Shown here: piece after piece, positions 1 through 12,848 of the stretch | Layout of the letters: every line of letters starts with the position of its first letter | Position numbering within the stretch: the stretch's first letter is position 1 | Origin: Galaxea fascicularis | Taxonomy: Eukaryota > Cnidaria > Anthozoa > Scleractinia > Euphylliidae | Assembly (NCBI GenBank): GCA_948470475.1 | Contig: OX419339.1 | Location: 7,889,185-7,953,184, forward strand | Direction of reading: 5' to 3' | DNA length: 64,000 nt | Notes under the pieces: model-generated | Told to the model about the DNA's origin: nothing | What the model saw: only the letters and a program-made list of their open reading frames with translations | The model's database searches: none | Program-made: the position numbers and the translations under genes

Positions 1-1321
1 ATAGGATGTGAATCGAGGTTGTGAGACGCTCTTTATGTGGAGAATGTATTTGTCGTTTGCTGCATTCGGAACAATATTAGTCTGCATTATTTTGTATCAA
101 ATGAACTGCAAAATATTTCGAAGCTCAAGAACGTTCACACCGTTCCGCTCTCCTTTGACTGGAATATATCGATTTATTTTGTGAATATTCATTACTGTGA
201 TAGCCCAGCGAATTTGAACTGTGACGAAAAGGACGGAAAGTTCGGTCAATCGTGAAAATTAAATTTTTCTGTCACGGTCTGTTGCTTATGGCTGTAGTGC
301 TATTACTATTTGTATACAACGGACGAATCGAAACGATACACTGAGTCGTTCGACAACACTATTAATGTAAAATTAAACGAGACTTTACATGTTTTTGCTA
401 GACGACCCCTGTCTAATGTCACTGACTGGTGTGACTGAGGCGCTTTGCGCAGGTCGATGAACCAGTAGATCATGTTCGCGTCCTTGCTGCATATTAATTT
501 TGTAAAACTAAGTTATCATGGCGGAAAACGAAAGTGGCTTCAAGCTGAGTTCAATAATCACACATATATATATATATAAGTCAAGCAAGGTGATGCCTTT
601 TGCTCACCTTATCTGGGCAGATCACAAATTGCGATGAGGCTACCCCCGATGTAAATCTGTGTTTGCAAAAAATCGTCTTTCGTGCATTGACTCGGCTATA
701 TTCAGAGCTTTCAACAGTACTGTAAAAATATAGTTTTGCTATCTCATGGAACAAACAGAATTGCTAGATTTACTTTTGTCGTGGATGGGCCGGGTCTCTT
801 ACTGACTTTGGTAGATCACGAATTAAACTGAGGAAAATAGGGTTAGAATATTAGCAACTCAGAGTGTAACCGAAAACACGTCATCAACACTGCATGGGAG
901 AGCGAGAAATGTACATTTCGTCTTAAATAGCTGTACCGTTTCCACTTAAATACCGCCAAATAATTCAAAGCATCTATTTTAACAACTATCACTGGTTAGG
1001 CAGGTCAGGGAATTTCGTTTACAAGTCATCTGAACGTTAGCTCTTAGCCAACGGTCTAGCGTTTCAACTGATCTGGTTACCAAAACTCCGGCCCATGTCC
1101 TGCATCCAAAGAGAAGACTGAACGAAAGACCAAAGTTCCTTTAATTTATAAAATATATGATAGATTGGTAAAAGATCAATAAAAAAGTGAACCAAGGGTA
1201 AATTATACTTTACACTGAAAGCTGCTAACCAGATTTCAGCTAGCGTATGACAAATAATTTACGTGACTTGAGGACCATCGGAACAAATTTTGTGTAGAAG
1301 CAATTCGCGTAGTGCACTTAC
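1..1321. other. Left edge; downstream intron of the minus-strand RRM gene
   Basis: This stretch lies 3' (on the minus strand) of the RRM exon at 1322-1487 and is probably its first intron, because that exon ends in a good splice donor (gtaagtgc). I found no further exon with convincing similarity before the window edge. A short TA repeat sits near 560-580. An open frame at 37-255 on the plus strand has no recognisable similarity. Confidence 0.4.
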
Positions 1322-1487
1322 CTTCGACATCTTCGAAAGTGATAACTGCTTCCCCGCGATTGATGTCGATGTCAATTCGCTTTACGTCACCACCTCCAGA
1401 ATCTCTTTGAGACTGAAAATATATTGTTAGCTGTCTCTCTGTTGTAGAATCTGGTAGTCCAGTGACCAAAATCCTCGGACTTTCCAT
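1322..1487 (-). CDS. First exon of a PARP14-like RRM gene (partial)
   Basis: Minus-strand exon starting at ATG (1487, MESPRILV...) and ending at a donor gtaagtg just below 1322, in phase 1. The 55 residues form an RRM-like fold of the kind at the N-terminus of PARP14-type proteins: a beta strand (RILVTGLP), a helix (TTERQLTIYFQSQ), the turn GGGDV, and a closing strand EAVITFED. The last part closely matches the first exon of the plus-strand gene at 1854 (GGGDV...EAVVTFED), and both exons end right after FED-x-E in phase 1, so the two genes look like paralogues. An upstream in-frame GTG would extend the frame to 1520; I prefer the ATG. The rest of the gene lies to the left, outside the window, so whether it carries KH, macro or PARP catalytic domains is unknown. 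Confidence 0.6.
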
Positions 1488-1853
1488 AATAGTGTGGAAC
1501 CAAGCGGATTCCTCGACCACTGTGGAAACTTGAGGCGGAAATGCATATTATTCCCGAGCATTTGATGGGAGCTGTCCCTTTCAAGTAAAGAACGCCTGAT
1601 TGGTTGCTTAACCAAGACGGTTCTCATTTATTGGTTGATCCATATTCTATCTTTGTTTACCCTTCTGTTTCCGAGAAATGTCGTCATTGTTTCACGGTCG
1701 TACTTCGTTTCCGAGAACCTACGGCTTTTAAGAACTGACTTGGCCAAGAAAATAAATGTTTCATTTTGCATTTGTTTGAAGTACCTTCGTTGGGCAACAT
1801 TATTGGAAGTTCTATCACAAAAATAAATTGAACCCCTCGATCTTGCAAATAAA
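1488..1853. promoter_or_regulatory. Short divergent intergenic region, probable bidirectional promoter
   Basis: About 366 bases separate the start codons of two divergently transcribed, related RRM genes. Two inverted CCAAT motifs (ATTGG followed by TTG) occur at 1599-1603 and 1630-1634. There is no clear TATA box for either gene. CCAAT-containing, TATA-less head-to-head spacers are typical of bidirectional promoters; the use here is inferred. Confidence 0.45.
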
Positions 1854-4800
1854 ATGAAACTGAAAAGCGCAGAGATAATGAACGCGGGGATTCCCCGAAT
1901 CTTACGAAGTTTCCAGACGGTAATTATGCATAGCTCCTCAGATCAGGTTTCGTTGACTGACGCTTTGCACTCGCTTTGTTCTGTAAGCGTCGATCTAGAT
2001 GCAAGTAGTCAAGAACAAGCTATGGCGTCTGTTCGTTCTATTATCGCGAAGTTAGGCAAAACTGACATTGTTAGAAGTATCGTGGTATCGAATATTATTC
2101 CGGGAACCAAGGAAGACGCTCTTGTTATCCACTTTCAACGGCGCAAACATGGCGGAGGCGACGTGTCGTCTATAACTTTCACACAAGACGGAGATGAAGC
2201 CGTTGTTACGTTTGAAGATCCTGAAAGTAAGAGCATAAATTTTGTTTTGAATTGTGCTTTATTTTATTACACAATTCATTTAACTTCTTGCTTCACTGCG
2301 AATTAACGCAATTATGATATATGCAAAGGCGTTAAATACTATACTACCGTGGAAATATTTTGCTAGCATTACTAGCATTTACCTCGTCCGCTTTCAGTCG
2401 CTCGATACTGCTGTTCTGTTTACCCTTTGGTAAAATGAGTGATTACTGAGGTATTCTAAACTATAAGCAAACAAGTCTTTTGTAAGAATCAATGATGAAT
2501 GGGTCAGCGTAATAATCTCTATTGCTTGAAGATGATTCAGTTCAACTGACTTCGACACTAGTTTGTATTTTGCCACAAGCAGAAAAGACTTGAACAAAAT
2601 TGGCTGTTCCAAGATACAAAGCAACTTTTGTTGTAAATTATGATTTCATTATCGCTAGAATGCCGAATAATTTTCTCTTCCATGGTGGTAAAACAGTTTT
2701 TGTTGTTTTAACATGTTTCACCGTCATTATTATTAGGGTAAGTCGCTCTTAGTATCGATTGCGTGACCCAAAATTTAATCGTGACGCATCCCTTACTAAC
2801 ATTCTAAATTAATGTTGTTTCTGTTACAGCTTTAGAGACAGTTCTTAATGTAAACCATAAAATTGGAGGAATTTTGCTTAAAGTCCATCGATGCGCAGAG
2901 AAAGCAGCACCCCACACCGATGAGGCGAGTGAACAGTTCTTGGTTTTCATCTGAACATAACATAATTATACTTTTGCGTGTCTGAACGACACTCAGATCA
3001 ATGCATGGGAGGTGAACGGCAAGTATCGAGAAACAATTTGGAGCGATCTCTGACTCAATACTCTTTGAAGTAAGGTTGTGACAAAAATAAGTTTCCGTAA
3101 AATACATCCGCCATGTTGGTGTCCCGTTCACCGATAGAAACATAATTAAATGTACTGTTCTTTACACATAGCATAATATTATTTTTTTCAGTTGTGTGCC
3201 CTGACATGACCTTCTTTGTTTACCAATCCAGTTTCTGAGAATTTAGTCGTTCTCTCTTTAGTCGTTCGTCCAGTTTGACCATAAGATCCGGCCGAGAGAA
3301 GTATTGAGAAAAACTATATCTTCGTTTCAATTTAGACAACAATCGTTGGTTTATTCCAATGAGTAATATGAAAATTGTCCAGCACCTTTAACATCCCCTG
3401 TGCAGGAAGGACAGTTTGCCTTCTTCTGTTTATGCGACTTACCAGAATCGAGTCATCGAATTATCTGTATTAATGTTCAACCTGATCGGCAGATTATTTT
3501 TCTTACAATCTCTTTTCATAAATGACCCTTAGGTATTTTCTCAAGTGACAGCAAAGGTGGATCCCATCCAGTTGGGCATCAGTCCGGAAGAGACCAAACA
3601 AATTCTGGATAAAATGAAAAATGAGGTTGGTGTATCCTTTGAACACACCGACCGACACGTCATGATAAGTGGGTCATTAAGCCAGATCAACAGCTGTCAA
3701 AATCTTGTGCAAAAGTGCCTAGGTCATGAAGAAAACATCTCAGATAGACTGAACAAGTTTTCTCTTGAGGCTGTAGATGACAAGCCCGAGCAGCATGGCT
3801 TAACGAAGACAGAATTACTCAGTGACGATAGTTCTACTGTCATTATCGCGAAGCTTGTCGAAGATAATGGGATAGAAGCTCCTTGCATCTATGATCTGCA
3901 GGGAGAAGATGCCAAAGGAGAACGACATCCCTCAGTAGCCAAGAAGCAGACTTTCAAAGTCGATTCCCTTTCGATAAGCTTCATGAGACAGGTTTTCAGG
4001 GAACAAGTGGAAAACATCACTGAAAAATGCCTCGTCGGATTTTCCAAAATAGGAGGCGAGACCGAAGTCACATTACAGCCAAGACCGGATGGTGATCCCA
4101 CGAGATACATTGATGCCTGCAGTGAGTTTGTTACTCTTCTTGAGTCTGCCTCTCAGGGTATGACTACCTGGGAGTTGGATTCGAAGTGGGTGGACTTAGA
4201 GTCTGCCTTTTCAAGCCTCCAGCACCTAAGAACAAAGTATCCGGTTATAGTGGATCAACCCCAAGAAAACGGCCCGTTCGTCGTTTATGGGGATGTTGCC
4301 TCGGTTGAGCAAGTGAAGCTGTTGCTACAGGAAGCATTAACTCAACAGGGTAATGGTGATACCCCAGCTGGAGCGGAAAGCAACGAAACTGCTGAATCAA
4401 GTAGCGTGTCTATAGAAACCTTTAGTTTTGCCACTGAGAATGGCATTACTGTTTCCTTGCGTTACGGTGACATCACCAGCGAAAACGTCGAAGCAATCGT
4501 CAATCCTGCTAATACATTCCTGTCGCATGGAGCTGGACTCGCAGACTTCATTGTACAAAAAGGGGGATACGAAATCCAGAAGGAATCAGATAAGTTACGG
4601 AAAAAACGCTCTTATCGCCAGTTTAACGTCGGCGACGCTGTGTATACCAAGGCTGGAAATTTGCCTTGTAAGTTTGTAATTCATGCTGTTGGTCCTGAGT
4701 GGGAAAAGCAGCCAGAAAAGAAGACCATCGATCTGCTCCAAAAGTCATGTGTAGAGAGCCTTAAACTGGCATCAAAGCTTGGCTTATCATCCATCGCTCT

Positions 4801-5179
4801 ACCAGCAATTAGTTCTGGAGTGTTTCGCGCGCCTATAGATGTCTGCGCCTTTGCTATGCTCAACGGATTACAGGAGTACCTCGAGTACCTTAAAAAGTCA
4901 GATGTAACGGAGAAAGAAGATCCTAAAACAAAACAGGGAGAAGAAAGAACTCAAAAGAAAGAAGAAGGGAAGAAACGAATAAGCAAGATTAAGGGTCAGA
5001 CGAAAGAAGAATCAATCCAAGTGAGTGCGAATGAAAAGGATAAAGAGAAACCAAGACTGAACGACATTCGTTTTGTCCTTATTGATGCGGATGCAATGGA
5101 TGTCTTCGAAAAAGAGTTCATTAATAGGTTTGGCCCTGGTCTAGACCACATATCAGATGATGACGATGAAAGTCTTTAG
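1854..5179 (+). CDS. RRM-KH-macro domain protein, PARP14-like without visible PARP domain
   Basis: Two exons, 1854-2226 and 3546-5179, join in frame: exon 1 ends phase 1 before gtaaga and exon 2 follows an acceptor ctcaag. The product is 668 residues. Residues about 60-124 are RRM-like (IVVSNIIPGT..., GGGDV, EAVVTFED). The start of exon 2 and residues about 260-400 resemble the KH-like repeats of PARP14/PARP10 proteins. Residues about 412-660 are a macro domain, the ADP-ribose binding fold: VNPANTFLSHGAGLADFI is the first binding loop, KFVIHAVGP a core strand, and ALPAISSGVF the second loop. A lysine/glutamate-rich insert (about 576-622) separates the last strand (FVLIDAD). The tail DDDDESL is acidic. 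No WWE or ADP-ribosyltransferase domain follows before the stop, so it is more likely a reader or eraser of ADP-ribose than a writer. An ATG at 1878 is an alternative start. The 1.3 kb intron shows no additional exon that I recognise. Confidence 0.75.
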
Positions 5180-8100
5180 ACATCGGTATTTGAGCAAAAC
5201 TTCATGATTTCTGAAGAAAAAGGCGGGACTTGTCAAATTGTATGAAAGACTTAAGCTGTCTCTCTCAGAAATTGAATACTTCTGTTGACTTGAATAATAG
5301 TCTATACACTGTTAATCAATATACATGCTAAAACTCCCTTTTTAGGGTTTACGTTGGTGCTCCATGGACAAAGCGGAAAACGTCTGCGCGTGCGTACGAT
5401 TTCGGCGGTTTAACGCGGGTTTGGAATCGTACTCGAAGGCCTCGAGAGGCTGACACTCAATAACGTGCCAATACAAGACCGTTTTTCTGAAAGAAAATAA
5501 GTCTTGTACAATTTCTACATCACCTAAATCCATTCAAAAATTAATTTCTTTCTTGAGATCGTTGAAAATGGGAATATGTCTCCAAGAACAAGAACATGTT
5601 TTGGTTTTAAAGACAATTCCATATTTTTAATACCATTTTTGGTTGCGTGAGCCCACATTTTCGACCGCATGCCAGTGACGTAGTGTTTCGTTCTTCGGCT
5701 CTGTCTGCTCCATGTAGACATCTGTTGTACTGTTTTATGTCAATCATAGGGGGAATTTCCTGCCGATTAAAGTGGCAAACGTGTTGATTACTCCGACCAC
5801 TATGAGATTTTCCTTGTTTATGGTATAGGCTGAAGAAAATTGTAACCGGTCAGGAGTGGTTATGAGGACAATTGATAATCCTTAGGGGTGAAAATGAACT
5901 CGAACACTGAACTCCACCCAGACCTCGAGAGTTTGGTACTCTATATGTCGTTGGCGTGCAAATGTTTCTGGACCTAATTGGGAGGAAGCTTAACAAAAAC
6001 GTACATGTTTCGGTTTGGCATTTCAAGTTCGGTATTTGATTTTCTCTATTGGTCATCACATTCGTTTTAAATGTCGCGAACTTGAATTGATGTTATTGCC
6101 CCATTTTGCTTGTATTGTTCTTAAAAGCATTTTCATAAATTTTAATTCACCTTTGTACATCATTTGTTCAAGCAAGAGATGGAGAAGTTGCAGTGTATTA
6201 CCGGAAAATTCTTTTACTTATAAACAAAATTGCAGCACTTTTTCCTGTACCTTAACTAAGGAGTTGGTTCACGATGCCCACCCCTCTTTGATTCTTCTGG
6301 AGTTAAAAGAAACTAGTTCGTCGATTTTTAGCATATGTGCTATGGACTACCAGAAAACCGAAAGTTTTCGAAGGCGAGGCCGCGGTTGTTTTGAGAGCGC
6401 CCGATTTATCCGGTGGAAGTAATAAACGCCAACCGACCGGTGGATACCGATAGTGACGTGTTTGTTGGATAACTTTACCCGTTAGTTGTTGACTTTTTAG
6501 CCCCGTATTCCATCTTCAAGGTGGAAATTAAACTGAGCTTAGCATACAGTTGTTCATTGAAGATAGTCGTAACTCATGGGACCTTTTGGCAGGACAGTAG
6601 TGATAGATAAGTTAAGTGTTGTGTTCGATCATAAATCTAATTTATTGAATGATTGATTAAATTACAACAATAACTTAAATGAAAGTGAACAGCGTATATT
6701 CTAAACAAATTGTAGTGCTATCATGGATAAATAGATTGTCTTAAATATATTATGACCTTTGACATGGATGCATCCTCAATGAAATAGAAATTCTCCTTTC
6801 GTGCATTTTTGGAACTATTTTTCTGTTAATTTTACATCCCTCGGCCAAGAACCATATAACTTTAATAAGTTCACTCATGTCCCAATGGCGTGCGTTGTGC
6901 TTTAATCCTGATCTTTGGATTAACAGCTAAACCTCAGCTGCCTTATATTGTTCCAATTATGTGTAACAAGAGTCCAACCAGAACCACGTATCTCGATCTT
7001 TTCGTGTCCGAGGGTTTGCAGCGACTTGTCCTTGTTTATCCGTTGTAATGTAGACGTTTCTTTGCAATAGTGGCTTAAACGCCACACATGGATTGCCCGG
7101 TTTGGCACAGCCTCTCCTAATGGTCTTCAAAGAGAAATCATGTCTGGCTGTAGCTGTTTGATCAAATACCTAACAAAAATTAGCAGGTTAGTTTCGTGCG
7201 TTCAGCTTGTCCACATAGGTACATTTGGTAGTGTAGGCCTTGTCTCTTTTGCTGTGGATCATACACTGAGTTGCTTTACCCAAGAATTTCGCGCGCTCTA
7301 GCTAAGATTACTGCGGCATTTTGACATTTCGCTGGTACCCAGTCAATCAACCTGGTGAAGATAGCCAACCAGAAGTAAACTCGATTTAAGTCAGTTTACC
7401 GAATGAAGCAACACGGATGAAGACACAGTCACTGAAACCATCACCTCACTGTTAACTGCTCAACAAATTCGCGTTTGTTTTGTTGCCTTGAATTTCGTTT
7501 GTGTGGCGTTTTCTTTTTTAGAGAAAACCAGGGTTTCAAACATTCATTCATTACATGGAAATGTTTCCTTTCTAAAATTTCGTCAGAATGTCGTTCAAAT
7601 TGCGAATTTATCAAAACATTCGAGTAACTGTGATAAGCAATTGTCGATTTAAATCTGTGATCTAGAAAAGTTGAAGGCTTCTCATTCAAACCGTCTGAGT
7701 ATGAGGAGGCTAATCTCAAAGCCCTGTTTGTAACTGTTACAATCACTTAAAGATCAAACGCAAATGCCCACTTTAAAATACCTCAATTTATATTTGCATA
7801 TCCCATACCTCTAACGTTACTTGACTTGCAGTAACGGCAAGCATGTAGCTTTGATTATGCTCCCAGTATATTCTGGTCACTAACTTGCATTGAGACGAAC
7901 AGCCAGTCGGCCTCCGACAATGCTCCAACAGGAACACTAGAAATAAGTTAACAACAAATGCACTAGGGTTATTTTCTTATACAACTGTATCTAAAGAGTA
8001 CTGTAACAGTACTGTACTACTGTTGGTGTGGCACTCGAGGAAAATCTTTTCCCTCTGCCGACCTGCGCGTCTTTAAATCGCCCGAGTCAAAGAGAGACAA

Positions 8101-8930
8101 ACAAATTAAAATGATTCAGAATAAAGGTTGAGTTTCCGTTGACAGATGATTTAAGATGTGTTGATAGGGGAATAGGTGTGTTAGGACTAAATGTGCTTCA
8201 TACTTCATCCATATCGTTGAGAGACCCCACCTGGCTACGGTAGCTTTCTAAACGCAGTCTGTGATTAGAGAACGGAACAATACATGACACAACACAAACA
8301 ATACCCCTAGCCCTGATAACAAAAGAAGCTACAGTTCATATAGGGACCAATAAAAATCCAGGTATGGAAGAGCTACAGGATTACTCGAGAGAGATATCGT
8401 TAAGCACGCCCACTAATATTATCTACACATACCAGTGCTGCTTGAGTCGCTGTTGCTTCCAGTCACAGATACTCCATTGGGGCTCCCGTTGTGCAAATCA
8501 ACTTTCAGCAAAGATTGTGAACTTGTGGTCACGGAATTGTTCAACAGAAACGATCGAATCCTACATTTAACCATGGTGCAGGCCATCGTGTTAAACAAAC
8601 CTTGAAATGAAGTAGCCACCAAAGCTGCCTAGAAAAAAAAAACATACAGAAATAAACGTGGCACAAAATTTAATTTGAGCTTCTGATGAATACGACTGTC
8701 CGACAAACTCTAAATAATACGGCACCATCAAAGAGGTGTTTGGGTGAACGAGTTTTTTAGGTAGCAAAAAATGCTTTTACTACTAAAATGGGGTGGTCAA
8801 AAGTTGGGGGCCCACTGTTGAACTGTCGAGCCCGGAGCCTGAAGCTTTTTTTTCGGGACTAGGCACGTTTCACTGGTTGTGATATCATTAGGGCCGGGAA
8901 AATAGATAGGGTAACATAATAACGTAGGCA
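5180..8930. other. Gene-poor region downstream of the macro gene
   Basis: I see no convincing exon. No AATAAA is visible just after the macro gene stop. Open frames at 5342-5721 (minus), 6015-6422 (plus) and 7441-7746 (minus) lack recognisable domains and splice context. The GC-richer patch around 5380-5450 looks repeat-derived, but I cannot define its ends. Confidence 0.4.
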
Positions 8931-8995
8931 TAATAATAATAACTATAATAATAATAATAATAATAATAATGATAATAAATAATAATCATCATCTT
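8931..8995. repeat. (TAA)n microsatellite
   Basis: Imperfect run of taa units with a few gat and act interruptions, running into catcatc. Confidence 0.9.
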
Positions 8996-9108
8996 TATTT
9001 AAGAATATCAATACCAACACCATTTACAAGGATAAATACTGTTAGAAAAATGTAAAAACTACTGGAAAAAATTCTTAATTACAATTGTTATTTGACAAAT
9101 GCTTCTCC

Positions 9109-9138
9109 AATAACAACAACAACAACAACAACAACAAC

Positions 9139-9187
<49 letters not shown>
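9109..9187. repeat. Compound (AAC)n(AAT)n microsatellite
   Basis: Pure run of aac units followed directly by aat units. It lies at the 3' end of the minus-strand SINE at 9215-9443, so it most likely grew from that element's A/T-rich tail. Confidence 0.9.
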
Positions 9188-9190
<3 letters not shown>

Positions 9191-9214
9191 TCACTTCAAT
9201 TAAAAACATTCCAT

Positions 9215-9443
9215 GAAAAAAACAATTCATTTCGATTAAAAATAATAGAATTAATTGAAGTTTATTTAGTTTATCCGGATCGAATTAGAATTTTGAAAGC
9301 GTTGGTTTTAGGGGAGAGAGGAGACCCGGAGTACCCAGAGAAAAACCTCTTGGAGCAGAGAAGAGAACAAGCAACAACAACCAAAAACAAAATCGAACCC
9401 GAGCCCCATCGATGGGAGGCGAGTGTGCCATCCCTGCTCCCCG
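9215..9443 (-). mobile_element. tRNA-derived SINE, same family as 55731-56013
   Basis: On the minus strand it starts with a ggggagcaggg head, contains a B-box-like gggttcgatt, then the family body tctgctccaagaggttttt and ctgggtactccgg, and ends in A/T-rich DNA that runs into the microsatellite at 9109-9187. The same body occurs in the plus-strand copy at 55731. The head is shortened: part of the A box seen in the other copy is missing. Confidence 0.75.
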
Positions 9444-12400
9444 TATTTGCTACACGCTTAAAAAGGATGCTTTAACTTGAGGAGACACGCGAAAATACCA
9501 CTACTTTCAAGTGGATATATTTGCAGTTCTTTATCAGAACAATAGTGGTATCAAATACGCTTCATTGCTTGTTGACCTATAACAATGGTAAACAAGCAAT
9601 GACAATTTATTGACATAATAGGTTCCCACAGCAACGCCAAAAATGATGATAGCTCAACTAGAAACCAAGCTGAGAGATTCAACAGTTATTGGTGTGTCGG
9701 GATGAAACAAAATAGAAGGCCCTTAAATGCTTTCAATAAGATTTTTTTAGCTTTGATAACTCTTGGATATTAACTCACTGATTAGTGCCTGTACGCATGT
9801 TTGTGCTAATTTAGAATTACACCACCCTGGATTACAAATTCGTGCATCTATGTGAAATTCGTCCATGCAGGGATTTTAGTCAATTACTAAAGCAAATTTT
9901 ACGAAACCACTCATTATTTCAGCCCATCGCCCACAATGCCGTGACCCATCCGGGGCTTTTGTGTGACGCCAGACGTCCAGACAATAAGGAAAACGGCTCG
10001 ACATCTGCCAACAACAGTGTTTTGCGCGATTTCGAGCTTATAACTCAAGTTTCGAAAAAGTTTGAATATGGCTTTTGTAGATGACACATCAATAAAAGAT
10101 ACTAGACCTTTACTGAGATGTTACCGCACTTAGAACTAGTCGCAATTTTTTTTTTGGTCTCAAGAGATTTGAAGGACTTTTTGGCGCTACCTCGGTGTAA
10201 AAACCTGTGAAACTCACGAATGACGTAAACCAAAGAAAACAAAACAAACAGGAAACAAAAGCGTACGACAAAACAATACCTCATAAAACAAAGAAAACTT
10301 CACCAGGTTTTTGGACAGAGGTAAACTCGATTTTTTCGTATGAGAGTAAACGTCGACGCTAAATTTTTCTCCACGGAAGTGTTTGACCAAAACGCTTGCA
10401 TAGGGCTTTGACCGTATGCTACTTGAGACGGCTTTATACCAAGTTTCAAATGAAACTGATGGTTCGAAGTGGTCGCAAAATCCAACTTCATATATTTTGG
10501 ACCACTAAGTTCTTGCTTTCCCTCTCTGTAGAAATTCCCATGGCAATAGAACGAACCTAATTTGAATTTGCCGCGAGAATTAAAATGTAGTCCAAATTCC
10601 TCCTCCAAAAACAGTTGGACCCTTTTGGGACTATTAAGCGTTGAGACCGAGGAGTGAACAAACCAACATTTTATCCCTAAAATTAGACTTGCTGAAAAGC
10701 AACAGTGTCCTTTTCTTGACTCATGGCACATGTAGTTTGTAGGTTCTACTCTTAACGTAAAGTCACTTTATTTAAAGTACCCTTCAATGATAACGGAAAG
10801 CTATTTAGGAAAGAGATTTTGCTCACAAGTTTACCGATAACTCTGCCGATCGACGAATCTGAATGCAGCGATGAGTTCTTCTGGCAAGTAATCGGACGGT
10901 TCCCTTGAATTCGTTTGGCGACTATGCGCTCAACTTCGAACAGGCTTTACAATCGGTCGACAGTTTAGAGTTCAAAATTAGAGCACTTTTTTGGAAATGT
11001 ATTCGCCATGTTATAGACTGTTCATTTTTTAAATTTTCTGTTTCTCTGAGGTTTTTTGTTTTACGTTTTTGTTCCGGTCGAGGGGTCTTTCGTAAAAATT
11101 ATCCTGCTCGGGTTTGCCAGACATGAAAGGATCATAGCCAGTTCGGCGCTATGCACTTAGTTGGTTAATAATTATGGGTGTTAGTGACAGCCGGCTTTTA
11201 ATAAAGAGGGGAGGATAGTGCGTCTTCCTGGATCATGTCAGTTTTGTCAAGCTCTGCGTAGAATTCAAATAAACTCCAATTCAGTATGCACATCTTTGTT
11301 ACGGATCTGACCATATCTACACTCTTGCCACCCACGCAACTTAGTGTACCGAAGTATTACATAAACGGAAGGGTGGCCACGTCAAAACACTGATGTTAAT
11401 AACGTTTTGCGCATTTTTGCTAAAGGCATTTTCAATCATGCGCTAAAACGTTTTAGTGCCGATTCTAAAGAATGCCAGTTAAAAGAGAAAACCGACTTGA
11501 ACCGATGACATCAGTAGATTCTTAATATATGTTTGAAAAGGGAATAATTATATTGGGTAACATTGTCATTTACGCATACAGAGATGTAATTAAAAATCGT
11601 ACCATTCTTTGGTCACTTTAAAAGCGCTTGCTTTGCGAAGTCGCAGGAGAATCAAGCAGGTTCACCAGTCTCAGTTTAATCGCAGTGTTTAACTCACGAA
11701 TGCGGGCTCATCCTTAAGACGGTTAGACATTTCCGCGAATCGTCTGATATTATTTTCTTAGCATGACCAACTTCCTAGTTGATCATTTTCGATATTATTG
11801 CGCGTCCTGTTTATTTCAACCATTAAAACCATTATTTAACCATATACATCTTTCGCAGGAAAAAAAGCTGACAGAGGTACTATGCTTCATCAATTTGGGC
11901 CTTGGATTTGTCCGGCTCGTAATTAAATCTCCGATATCCTCAATAGGCGCATGTGAATTTTGAGCAGGGCTTAAGGTAAACCCGGGTTAGCACCAAGTGT
12001 GATTCCCACGGCCGGTTCATGCACTTTTCATAAGGATATTTCCCTAAAGATTTTGACCTCACGTTTTACCTTCGGCATCGCTCATCCTGAGCTTACATTT
12101 TACTGATAAAAACTTTCAAAGAGTGAGCAGCTAGCTTTAAATCGTGGATTAGAGTTAACTGACAACTAGACCAAATCAGATCAAAAAATGTTATTAATAT
12201 AGCAAAACCAAAGCAAAAACAACTTAAGATTAAGAGCTCTCTAAATAGAAGACCGCAAAACCTGCCTGGTATAATATTTACCCGCCCCACCACCCCCAAA
12301 AAAATGCTCAATATCAGTTAGTTCATATTTGCAAAACACCGGCTTTTTATCTTAGCTAGGCGCCGTTCCTCCTGGTGTTACCAGTTTCTAATCAGATCCT

Positions 12401-12663
12401 AAAAAGTGTACTCACAGCACCAACTACGGCGACATTTCAAGTGGCTTCATATACCGAAGAAATGAAAACTATTTGAACGGTTCCAGAAATAAATTCCATG
12501 TGCAGGGACTAAATGAGTTGCCGCGGATGTCCTCCCACGCTTAACGGAAGCTTAATTACTTGATAATACATAAAGAATCCCGAACTGAAAAACAAATATG
12601 TTGACTCAGGATCACTTCCGAAATAACGTGTGTGTCAGGAAGTCGTTCTGGTTTTTTAAAATA
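9444..12663. other. No gene recognised; one interspersed-repeat remnant
   Basis: The minus-strand open frame 10300-10731 (143 codons) has no domain I recognise. About 10195-10290 shares gacgtaaaccaa and following A-rich segments with 49130-49210, so both are remnants of one repeat family. The rest shows nothing I can name. Confidence 0.4.
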
Positions 12664-12848
12664 CAGTGGAACCCGTTATTACGACCACAGCCGGGCCACG
12701 AAACTTACGTATTGATGGGGTGGTCGGATTCAGACGGGGCTCTCAAATAACAAAATAAGTGGGCTTATGAAGTTCGGCTACCGCAAAAAGTGGTCATAAT
12801 GATGAGGTGGTCGTATTAACGGGGTGGTCGTATGGCGGGGTTCCACTG
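12664..12848. mobile_element. MITE with CAGTGGAACC inverted termini
   Basis: A 185 bp element beginning cagtggaacccg and ending cggggttccactg, with the submotif gtggtcg repeated internally. TA precedes it and TT follows, so a TA target duplication may have decayed. Terminal CAGTGGAACC-type repeats are known from Tigger/pogo-related elements. No transposase is present. Confidence 0.65.

Noticed and set aside
6015..6422. Plus-strand open frame of 135 codons
   Set aside because: No recognisable similarity, and its composition looks like translated non-coding sequence.
10300..10731. Minus-strand open frame of 143 codons
   Set aside because: No domain, no splice context and biased composition; length alone is weak evidence in AT-rich DNA.
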